Positions 1 to 5,057 of a stretch of DNA of 5,171 bases are shown in pieces. The position numbers were made by a program, and so were the translations under genes. Source of the DNA: Spartobacteria bacterium (GTDB taxonomy: Bacteria > Verrucomicrobiota > Verrucomicrobiia > Chthoniobacterales > UBA10450); assembly GCA_003445855.1 (NCBI GenBank), contig DMCG01000224.1:1-5171 (forward strand). Reading direction: 5' to 3'. Within the stretch, counting starts at the first letter, position 1. Each line of letters starts with the position of its first letter. The notes under the pieces were generated by a model that searched no databases, had not been told where the DNA came from, and saw only the letters and a list, made by a program, of their open reading frames with translations.

Positions 1-1
1 C

Positions 2-94
2 TGTGGTCAGATGCAGCTTCCATTCCATCAGCGACAAAATGCAAAGCGACCTTTCAATGCTAGCTTCGACGCGAAACTGAAACGGCGGCCATGA
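2..94 (+). CDS. Possible C-terminal tail of an upstream gene (partial)
   Basis: The frame beginning at base 2 is open from the window edge to a TGA at 92-94. That TGA overlaps the ATG of the hydrolase gene in an ATGA arrangement, the typical spacing of translationally coupled neighbours. About 30 residues are visible, ending in a basic tail (KLKRRP). I do not recognise a family from so short a piece. A second frame starting at base 1 is also open, to a TAG at 61-63, so the choice rests only on the ATGA overlap. If real, this would make the hydrolase the second gene of a plus-strand operon. Confidence 0.33.
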   Translation, partial: CGQMQLPFHQRQNAKRPFNASFDAKLKRRP

Positions 95-708
95 CTTACG
101 AGACCTTCTGCGGCGGCATTTTCGAGACCAATTGCTATCTGGTTCAGGCGCCGGAAGGCTGGATTTTGTTTGATGCGCCCGATGGCGCTTGCGATTGGCT
201 CGAATCGCACCATCTCAATCCAAAACTTTTGCTGCTCACGCATGGACATATCGATCACGTCCAGGACGTCGCTAAAATCAAACGCCGCTTCAATTGCCCG
301 GTCGGTTGCCATCCCATTACCGCGCCGATGATTTCCGATCGCGAATTCTTTCGCAGTTTCGGGTTTGAGTTGGAAATCGAACCGGTCCAGCCGGATTTCA
401 TGATCGAAGAAGACCCGGCCAGAAATTTTCTCGGGCTGGAAATGCAAGTGCTCGAAGTTCCAGGTCATTGCCCCGGCAGTCTTTGTTTCTTCTCGCGGAA
501 AGACGAATTGCTCATCGGCGGCGACGTGCTTTTTGCCAGCGGCGTCGGGCGCTGGGATTTGCCGGGCGGAGATGTCGATCTTTTGTTCGCGGGGATCAAA
601 CAAAAAATATTTCCGCTCGGCGACAACGTGACCGTGCTTCCTGGCCACGGACCGCCCACGAAAATCGGGACCGAGCGCCAGACAAACCCGTTCTTGTCTG
701 GGCGTTAG
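91..708 (+). CDS. MBL-fold metallo-hydrolase, glyoxalase II / YcbL-like
   Basis: The gene encodes a 205-residue single-domain metallo-beta-lactamase-fold hydrolase, expected to be cytosolic and to bind two metal ions. The full ligand set is visible: the THGHIDH motif gives His51, His53, Asp55 and His56; His126 lies in PGHCPGS; the bridging Asp145 lies in GGDVLF; and His186 lies in LPGHGP. The length and the motif order, including the GHCPGS step, match the short glyoxalase II-like proteins (YcbL/GloB-related) better than true beta-lactamases or RNases of this fold. Hydrolysis of a thioester such as S-lactoylglutathione is the usual guess, but the substrate cannot be read from sequence. ATG 91 is the first usable start after an in-frame TAG at 61-63; no strong Shine-Dalgarno is seen, and the start overlaps a possible upstream stop. 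The 3' end overlaps the convergent kinase gene by 4 bp. Confidence 0.93.
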   Translation: MTYETFCGGIFETNCYLVQAPEGWILFDAPDGACDWLESHHLNPKLLLLTHGHIDHVQDVAKIKRRFNCPVGCHPITAPMISDREFFRSFGFELEIEPVQPDFMIEEDPARNFLGLEMQVLEVPGHCPGSLCFFSRKDELLIGGDVLFASGVGRWDLPGGDVDLLFAGIKQKIFPLGDNVTVLPGHGPPTKIGTERQTNPFLSGR

Positions 709-1694
709 ATCAATCGAGCCAACACCGTCCCGAGCTGCTGTAAACCTTCGATTGGTTCGACAATGCGGCCCAGCGATTTCACCGCCGCGGGAATATGTTC
801 GAGAAATTGCTTGTGACCTTTGACCAGGCCGAGAAAGCCATAGGCGCCCAGAGCCTGCATCAGCCGCTGTATCGCGCAAAGTCGAAGCGTGGAGTCGAAT
901 TCACCGTTAACGTTGAACCCATTTCTAATCTGCTGCTCGCGATAATAAGCGATCAGTTCGTCGCGCTCTTCGCTCGCAACATCGACATATGGATCATAGA
1001 GCAACGACGCGAGATCGTATTGCGCAAGACCGGGCCGCATTCCTTGAAAATCGATCAGATAGGCCTGGCCATTGCGCATGAGAATGTTTTGCGATTGAAA
1101 ATCGCGATGCACCAAAACTCGCGGCAGACCCGCGAGACGTTCCGCGATTTCGCGCAAGGCCGGCAAGGTGGCGAGCGCAGCGAGCTTTACGTTGTCGATC
1201 TTGAAATGGCGGCCCAAACAATTCTCAAAAAAATAATTCTGTTCCCAAAGATAAAGCGCGGCGTTGAACTCGGCCGGTAACTCGTCGCGGATCGCGTTCG
1301 ATTCGGTTTCGGGCACACGATGCAGCCGGGCGACCTCATCCAGCGCCGATTCGTAAAATGCGCGGCGCACCAGCCAGCTTTCGCCGCGGTAACTGAAAAG
1401 GTCGCGCTCGCCCAGATCTTCGATCCAGATCAATCCCTCGTCCGGATCGTGATAATAGATTTTCGGCGCGCGAATCCCGTGCGCGGCGAGAAACTTCGCG
1501 ATCGCGACGTAGTGCCGGTTCTCTTCGCGCTCCAAATTGTATTTCACGAGGATGAGCGCCTGCTCCAGCGAGCAATTCACTCGATAAAATTTTCGGTCCG
1601 AACCGCCTTTCTCGATCGGCGTGATTTTTACTTCGTCGACATCGAAGCGCGGGAAGTGCATCCGCGTTTGGCGAAGAAGGAGATCGGTTCTCAT
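705..1694 (-). CDS. amgK: Sugar kinase of the aminoglycoside phosphotransferase fold, AmgK-like
   Basis: The gene encodes a 329-residue phosphotransferase of the APH/choline-kinase fold. A nucleotide-loop-like segment GGSDRKFYR lies at 30-38. The catalytic-loop motif VHRDFQSQNIL lies at about 195-205, with Asp198 as the expected catalytic base and Asn203 as a metal ligand, and IDFQGMR places the metal-binding Asp215. The loop and this length are typical of AmgK, which phosphorylates the anomeric position of MurNAc and GlcNAc in Pseudomonas cell-wall recycling. The main support for that role is context: the gene begins 5 bp downstream of a MurU-like nucleotidyltransferase on the same strand, so the two are very likely co-transcribed as consecutive steps. 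The exact sugar is inferred, and a different aldose 1-kinase role is possible. The start ATG at 1692-1694 has no clear Shine-Dalgarno, which suggests translational coupling. The stop overlaps the convergent hydrolase stop. Confidence 0.85.
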   Translation of the reverse strand: MRTDLLLRQTRMHFPRFDVDEVKITPIEKGGSDRKFYRVNCSLEQALILVKYNLEREENRHYVAIAKFLAAHGIRAPKIYYHDPDEGLIWIEDLGERDLFSYRGESWLVRRAFYESALDEVARLHRVPETESNAIRDELPAEFNAALYLWEQNYFFENCLGRHFKIDNVKLAALATLPALREIAERLAGLPRVLVHRDFQSQNILMRNGQAYLIDFQGMRPGLAQYDLASLLYDPYVDVASEERDELIAYYREQQIRNGFNVNGEFDSTLRLCAIQRLMQALGAYGFLGLVKGHKQFLEHIPAAVKSLGRIVEPIEGLQQLGTVLARLI

Positions 1695-1699
1695 GGGGC

Positions 1700-2659
1700 T
1701 TAGATGTCGATGTTACGATGCACGCCGCTAACTTTTTGGCGGGAGCGGACAATACAACTCCGGAGTTCACTTCGTGAAGCAATTTGTGCACCGGGCCACA
1801 AAATTGTGTCGTCCAAAATTGCGCCTTCTCCCACGCGGCAGTCCGCGCCAATGACCGAGCATCCCCGCACTTGCGCCGTTGGATCGACAATCGCGGTCTT
1901 GTGGATCGACAATCGCCATTCCGGATCGCTGACCGGATAACTTGGGAAATTCAGCGAAGGTAAATCGCGGTGCAGCTGCAAATACGCCTCGCGATTGCCA
2001 ACGTCCCACCAATGTCCTTCGTCGATCACGATCCCGCCGAGCTTTTCGCCGCGGCGAATCAGCTCCAAAAAAACCGGGATGACGGAGCGTTTCACTCCGC
2101 GCTCCAGACGATCGACAAATTTTGGATCGACAATGTAGACGCCGGTAAAAACAAATTCTTCCGGCGCGCCCGTGCCAAGTTGATTGCGGATGTCGATGAT
2201 GCGGCCCGTTCCTGAATCAAACGCGATCTGTTTCGGTTCAGCCCTGGACCGCAGCGCCAGGGTGACGGTGTTGCCGGCGCGAAAGTGATTGTCGATCAAA
2301 CGCGCGATCGGCAAATCGGTGAGGACGTCACCGTTGTAAACCAGGAGGGGCTCGTCGCCTAACGAGTCGGCGATATTCGCGATTCCGCCGGCGGTTTCGA
2401 GCAGATTCGGCTCATGACGGAATTCGATCTTGCGATCGCGATATGTCGATCTTGGGAAGATTTCGGCAAACCGCTCCGGGCGATGATGCGTGTTCACAAA
2501 AAACCTCTCGACGCCGAGATCGATCAAATGATCAAAGGCGAAAGTAATGAGCGGTTTCTGAAAAATCGGGGCGAGCGGCTTGGGCAGGTCGTCCGTCAGC
2601 GCGCGCAGACGCGTCCCGAGTCCTGCGCCGAGCACGAATGCTTGAGTAATGGGTGTCAT
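1700..2659 (-). CDS. murU: Sugar-1-phosphate nucleotidyltransferase, MurU-like with beta-helix tail
   Basis: The gene encodes a 319-residue nucleotidyltransferase that joins a sugar 1-phosphate to an NTP. The N-terminal signature LGAGLGTRLRALTDDLPKPL (10-29) supplies the nucleotide-binding loop with Arg17 and the conserved Lys27. NGD at 109-111 carries the metal-binding Asp111, and WWDVGN (217-222) supplies the second metal-ligand region around Asp219. Residues from about 253 to 305 look like left-handed beta-helix hexapeptides (TAIVDPTAQV, SVIGADCRVGEGAIL). As I recall, Pseudomonas MurU is about 220-230 residues and lacks such a tail, so this protein resembles bacterial ManC/GalF/GlmU-like two-part enzymes in layout. 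The kinase gene 5 bp downstream supports a role in making UDP-MurNAc or another nucleotide sugar from a salvaged sugar. ATG 2657-2659 is chosen because the signature starts right after it. The promoter should lie in the repeat-rich stretch upstream. Confidence 0.85.
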   Translation of the reverse strand: MTPITQAFVLGAGLGTRLRALTDDLPKPLAPIFQKPLITFAFDHLIDLGVERFFVNTHHRPERFAEIFPRSTYRDRKIEFRHEPNLLETAGGIANIADSLGDEPLLVYNGDVLTDLPIARLIDNHFRAGNTVTLALRSRAEPKQIAFDSGTGRIIDIRNQLGTGAPEEFVFTGVYIVDPKFVDRLERGVKRSVIPVFLELIRRGEKLGGIVIDEGHWWDVGNREAYLQLHRDLPSLNFPSYPVSDPEWRLSIHKTAIVDPTAQVRGCSVIGADCRVGEGAILDDTILWPGAQIASRSELRSCIVRSRQKVSGVHRNIDI

Positions 2660-2683
2660 GAAACTCGACCGATTAGTAAGCTC

Positions 2684-2772
2684 TCATCTTGAGCGAAGCG
2701 AAGGATCTCACAATCAAGGCAGTGCGAGATTCCTCGGTCCGAGCCGGACTGGCGTTTTCGCTCGGAATGACA
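2684..2772. repeat. Dispersed intergenic repeat with nested hairpins
   Basis: This non-coding block has two nested inverted repeats: outer arms GAGCGAA (2691-2697) and TTCGCTC (2757-2763), and inner arms ATCTCAC (2705-2711) and GTGCGAGAT (2722-2730). Its two ends (TCATCTTGAGCGAAGCGAAG and the complement of CTCGGAATGACA) look like a hairpin repeat I recall as common between genes of many environmental bacterial genomes; that recall is not a database result. One edge coincides with the point where the truncated nucleotidyltransferase fragment stops being recognisable. The block lies directly upstream of the murU-like gene, so it may affect that promoter. Confidence 0.6.
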
Positions 2773-2776
2773 ATAA

Positions 2777-2836
2777 ACGCGGACGCAAGCGTGAGCCAAG
2801 TCCCGCGCCGAGGACGAAAGCTTGTCTGATTGCCAT
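2777..2836 (-). pseudogene. Truncated N-terminus of a second sugar nucleotidyltransferase
   Basis: Read on the minus strand from ATG 2834-2836, the first residues are MAIRQAFVLGAGLGSRLRP. This is the NTP-binding signature of the same family as the intact gene at 1700-2659 (QAFVLGAGLGTRLR there). After the Pro codon the family match ends, and the frame runs through the hairpin repeat to a TGA at 2714-2716, giving only 40 codons. Over the 14 codons from QAFV to RLR, 13 residues are identical to the intact gene, yet 9 codons differ and 8 of those differences are synonymous. That pattern suggests this copy was once an independently evolving functional gene rather than a fresh duplication. The rest of the gene has been lost or displaced by the repeat. 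Confidence 0.72.
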
Positions 2837-2840
2837 AACG

Positions 2841-2912
2841 TTGTAGCGGCGCTTGATATAAGCGTCGAATCTTTAAAACTGCGGCTGACACAGCCGCCAC
2901 TACACGCTACAA
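2841..2912. repeat. 72-bp palindromic REP/MITE-like element
   Basis: The ends are perfect 8-bp inverted repeats, TTGTAGCG (2841-2848) and CGCTACAA (2905-2912). A second inner pairing joins TGTAGCGGCG (2842-2851) with CGCCACTACA (2895-2904), 9 of 10 matching. Inside are two hairpins: one at 2847-2867, an 8-bp stem with a GATAT loop and one G-T pair, and one at 2881-2897, GCGGCT and AGCCGC around GACAC. The layout of two hairpins between terminal repeats is typical of non-coding elements moved in trans. It ends only 8 bp before the ATG of the PH-domain gene, so it occupies that gene's 5' region and could supply or block regulatory signals. Confidence 0.65.
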
Positions 2913-2920
2913 ATTCAAGC

Positions 2921-3340
2921 ATGGCAGAAGAGATCGTCTGGCGCGGCACCTCATCGCAATGGAAAAACTTTGGCGTGTACATTCTATGCGCGCTCTTCTG
3001 CTGGCTCATCGTGCCGATCTTTATTGCGCTGGCGCGATATCTCCAAACGAAAAATAAAATCTACGAGCTTACGACCGAGCGGCTCAAAATCACGGAAGGC
3101 ATTTTCAGCAAAGTGACCGACACGCTGGAATTGTATCGAGTAAAGGATCTTGAGACGCGGCAGCCCTTTCTTTATCGGCTGGTTGGGGTCGAGAATGTGC
3201 AGATGAATACTTCCGACACATCTTCGCCGTTCATTTTCATCCAGGCCATTCCGCACGCCGCCGGGCTCGGCGACAAAATTCGCAATCAAGTCGAGATCAT
3301 TCGTCAGCAAAAAGGCGTCCGTGAGATCGACGTCGAATAG
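2921..3340 (+). CDS. Membrane-anchored bacterial PH-domain protein (YdbS/DUF304-like)
   Basis: This is a 139-residue protein with one hydrophobic stretch at about 17-40 (FGVYILCALFCWLIVPIFIA), which is a single transmembrane span or a tight hairpin. A bacterial PH-like domain (bPH2, DUF304, YdbS/YdbT family) fills residues 47-110. Family hallmarks visible are YELTTERLKITEGIFSK (48-64), the LYRVKDLETRQPFLYRLVG stretch (71-89) and NTSDTSS (96-102). The family's biochemical role is not well established. ATG 2921 is preferred over an in-frame ATG at 2822, because the 33 extra codons would run through the palindromic element and overlap the nucleotidyltransferase remnant, and have no PH or membrane character. 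No good Shine-Dalgarno precedes 2921. The gene is isolated between two palindromic repeats and next to the integron, so no partner can be inferred. Confidence 0.88.
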   Translation: MAEEIVWRGTSSQWKNFGVYILCALFCWLIVPIFIALARYLQTKNKIYELTTERLKITEGIFSKVTDTLELYRVKDLETRQPFLYRLVGVENVQMNTSDTSSPFIFIQAIPHAAGLGDKIRNQVEIIRQQKGVREIDVE

Positions 3341-3344
3341 CAGA

Positions 3345-3370
3345 TGTAGTCACGGCGCTCTGTCGCCGTG
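3345..3370. repeat. Hairpin resembling half of the 72-bp palindromic element
   Basis: TGTAG at 3345-3349 is followed by a perfect 7-bp hairpin, CACGGCG (3351-3357) and CGCCGTG (3364-3370), around a 6-base loop. The TGTAG start followed by a GGCG-containing hairpin resembles the left half of the element at 2841-2912, but no matching right half is present. It sits in the 68-bp gap between the convergent ends of the PH-domain gene and the integrase. It may slow transcription from either side, but neither strand has the T-run of a classic intrinsic terminator. Confidence 0.45.
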
Positions 3371-3408
3371 TCCACGCGCATCAATATTTCCAGCGAAATG
3401 GCCATTCT

Positions 3409-4395
3409 TTAATCGAGCGGACTCTTCACGCCGATACCGGGCTTGTTCAGCACGTGCGTGTAAATCATCGTCGTGCTCACATCTTTATGGCCGAGTAGTT
3501 CCTGCACCGTTCTGATATCGTAGCCATTTTCGAGTAGATGCGTGGCGAAGGAATGTCGAAAGGTGTGGCAGCTGGCCGCTTTATTTATGCGGGACACACG
3601 CACGGCGGATTTGACGGCATTCTGCAGATTTTTCTCGCTCACATGATGCCGTTGTTCGATGCCAGTGCGCGGATCAGCCGAGCGTTTCAGCGCGGGAAAA
3701 ACGTATTGCCAGGCCCACTCGCGAGAAGCATTCGGCATTTTCCTCTCCAGCGCGCCGGGCAGATGGACCGTGCCGAAACCTTGTGCAAGATCGACATCGT
3801 GCCGCCGTTTTACCTCATCCAGATGATCGCGCAACGCTGGCACGACGGAAACCGGCAGCATCGTTCTTCGGTCTTTACCACCCTTGGAATCCCGCACCAC
3901 GATGTGCAGGTATTGAAAATCCACATCCTTAACGCGCAGACGCAGACATTCGAGCAGGCGCAGGCCACTGCCATAAAGCAGCTCTGCCATTAACCGGTAT
4001 TGACCGGCTAATTGCGCTAGCACAGCGCGCACTTCCGCCGGGCTGAGCACAACCGGTAGTTTGGGCGGACGTTTCACTCGCACCACGCCACCGATGAAAG
4101 CCAGTTCACGTCCGAGCACTTCTTTGTACAAAAAGAGCAGCGCGCTCAGGGCTTGGTTTTGCGTAGAAGCGGCCACTTTCCCTTCCACGGCGAGGCCGCT
4201 CAGGAAAGCCGAGATGTCTCTCTCGTCGAGTTCGCGCGGATGGCGTTTGCCGTGAAAGAGAATGAAGCGCTTCATCCAGGCCAGATAAGCTTCCTCCGTG
4301 CGAAGGCTGTAATGCCTGAGGCGCAAAAGCCGACGCACCTGCTCGAGCAATTTGGGCTTGCCAGCGGGGGAAGCGCCCGGTAAAGGATCAACCAT
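3409..4395 (-). CDS. intI: Integron integrase (IntI-type tyrosine recombinase)
   Basis: This is a 328-residue tyrosine recombinase that recombines attI with single-stranded folded attC sites to insert or excise gene cassettes. The N-terminal SAM-like DNA-binding domain spans about 13-100 ([22 protein letters not shown] is its diagnostic start, 28-49). The catalytic domain contains Arg146 (GSGLR), a lysine near 171-174 (SKGGKD), His277 and Arg280 (HTFRHSF), His303 (LLGHKDVS) and the nucleophile Tyr312 (MIYTHVL), all intact. By my recall these match the numbering of the class 1 integrase. The IntI-specific extra patch lies at 215-235 ([20 protein letters not shown]), followed by [11 protein letters not shown], and separates it from XerC/XerD and phage integrases. 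ATG 4393-4395 is the only start, since an in-frame stop lies four codons upstream. The gene reads away from the cassette, the classic layout. No CTGT-N8-ACAG LexA box is visible in the 80 bp upstream. Confidence 0.97.
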   Translation of the reverse strand: MVDPLPGASPAGKPKLLEQVRRLLRLRHYSLRTEEAYLAWMKRFILFHGKRHPRELDERDISAFLSGLAVEGKVAASTQNQALSALLFLYKEVLGRELAFIGGVVRVKRPPKLPVVLSPAEVRAVLAQLAGQYRLMAELLYGSGLRLLECLRLRVKDVDFQYLHIVVRDSKGGKDRRTMLPVSVVPALRDHLDEVKRRHDVDLAQGFGTVHLPGALERKMPNASREWAWQYVFPALKRSADPRTGIEQRHHVSEKNLQNAVKSAVRVSRINKAASCHTFRHSFATHLLENGYDIRTVQELLGHKDVSTTMIYTHVLNKPGIGVKSPLD

Positions 4396-4473
4396 GTCTT
4401 CGTTTTACCCGGAACCTTCCGTGGGGGAAAGCCGAAATAGGCGAAACAAACTTTCGTCGAATTGTAGTTAGAC
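4396..4473 (+). other. attI: Integron attachment site attI (region and crossover core)
   Basis: This stretch between the intI start and the first cassette holds the crossover core GTTAGAC (4467-4473), which fits the GTTRRRY consensus; the exchange point is expected between G4467 and T4468. Upstream are two similar direct copies, GCCGAAA (4431-4437) and GGCGAAA (4440-4446), and a 9-bp palindrome TTCGTCGAA (4453-4461). These are candidate accessory integrase-binding or regulatory sites, by position only. The divergent promoters for intI and for the cassette should lie here or inside the 5' part of intI, but I cannot call convincing -35 and -10 boxes. The left limit of attI is not determined. 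Confidence 0.75.
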
Positions 4474-4475
4474 CT

Positions 4476-5006
4476 ATGCGACCGCTTCCCGGGCTGACGT
4501 TTATCGTTCTTACGAGTGTGGCCTTCACGGGATGTGAGAAGCGCACGGCGCGATACATCCACATCGGGCCGGATTCATTACCGACGAAAAGCTATGAGCA
4601 CAGACCGGAGGAGCCCTTCAACCGCTCAGATTACGTGATCAGGTTGAAGCAGATGACGAGTTTTTATGACGTTCCGGGCGAGGCCGGCTACTTCATGAAC
4701 GGCGAAGATTACGGCTTCGACGGCCTCTCATTCATCCTGACCGAGACCCAAGCGGGCGGCGGCCCGCCTTTGCATACGCACGAGAGTGAGGAATCGCACA
4801 TCGTTCTGCACGGCCAGGTTGAGTACGTGATCGGCGATCGGCGATTTACAGTGGAAGGACCATATGTGGTGCGGGTTCCAGCCGGGGTGCCGCACACTTT
4901 CCGGAATGCCGGGATGGAACCGTTCAATCTCATAGCCGTCTTTCCTGACAAGCATCTTACCTACAAAGAGCTCGGGAAGAATCCGCTTGTGAAACCAGCC
5001 AAGTAA
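4476..5006 (+). CDS. Cassette-borne predicted lipoprotein with a cupin domain
   Basis: This is a 176-residue protein. Residues 1-19 look like a short lipoprotein signal with a hydrophobic core (LTFIVLTSVAF) and a lipobox-like FTGC, so Cys20 would be lipidated; Phe at -3 is less usual. A single cupin_2-type beta-barrel spans about 78-160. Its first motif has His100, His102, Glu106 and Gly113 (PPLHTHESEESHIVLHG); its second has Pro135, Gly137, His140 and Asn144 (RVPAGVPHTFRN). The His/His/Glu/His metal site is therefore complete. Small cupins of this kind bind a metal and may act as dioxygenases, isomerases or ligand sensors; the substrate is not predictable here. No Shine-Dalgarno precedes ATG 4476, only 8 bp from the recombination point, so translation may be leaderless or weak. 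The frame stays open into attI, but the signal peptide supports this start. It lacks sequence features of known resistance genes. Confidence 0.92.
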   Translation: MRPLPGLTFIVLTSVAFTGCEKRTARYIHIGPDSLPTKSYEHRPEEPFNRSDYVIRLKQMTSFYDVPGEAGYFMNGEDYGFDGLSFILTETQAGGGPPLHTHESEESHIVLHGQVEYVIGDRRFTVEGPYVVRVPAGVPHTFRNAGMEPFNLIAVFPDKHLTYKELGKNPLVKPAK

Positions 5007-5057
5007 CTCATTTGCACGGGCCGATGACAAAACATGAACTCGGAACGCCTCCCACAA

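Noticed and set aside
28..879. Long minus-strand open frame (283 codons) across the hydrolase gene
   Set aside because: It lies antisense to a gene with a complete set of catalytic motifs and runs into the kinase gene. Its translation shows no recognisable motif, and long antisense frames are common at this base composition.
795..1280. Plus-strand open frame (161 codons) antisense to the kinase
   Set aside because: The opposite strand has the conserved HRDFQSQN and IDFQG motifs, and the antisense translation has no family features.
2822..2920. Earlier in-frame ATG for the PH-domain gene
   Set aside because: The added 33 codons would translate the palindromic element and overlap the nucleotidyltransferase remnant. 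The hydrophobic segment and PH domain are complete from 2921.
2656..3009. Minus-strand frame (117 codons) containing RFAQDE and CHSERKRQSG
   Set aside because: It is a translation of the hairpin repeat and the palindromic element. Such peptide strings recur as spurious proteins wherever these repeats occur.
3345..3408. Intrinsic terminator between the PH-domain gene and the integrase
   Set aside because: A 7-bp GC-rich hairpin is present, but neither strand has the following T-run.
3409..4395. Integrase as XerC/XerD or a phage integrase
   Set aside because: The [20 protein letters not shown] patch and the [11 protein letters not shown] stretch are IntI-specific insertions absent from Xer proteins, and attI, a cassette and attC are adjacent.
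4396..4475. LexA (SOS) box controlling the integrase
   Set aside because: No CTGT-N8-ACAG motif is seen. If the host LexA uses another motif I cannot recognise it, so nothing is annotated.
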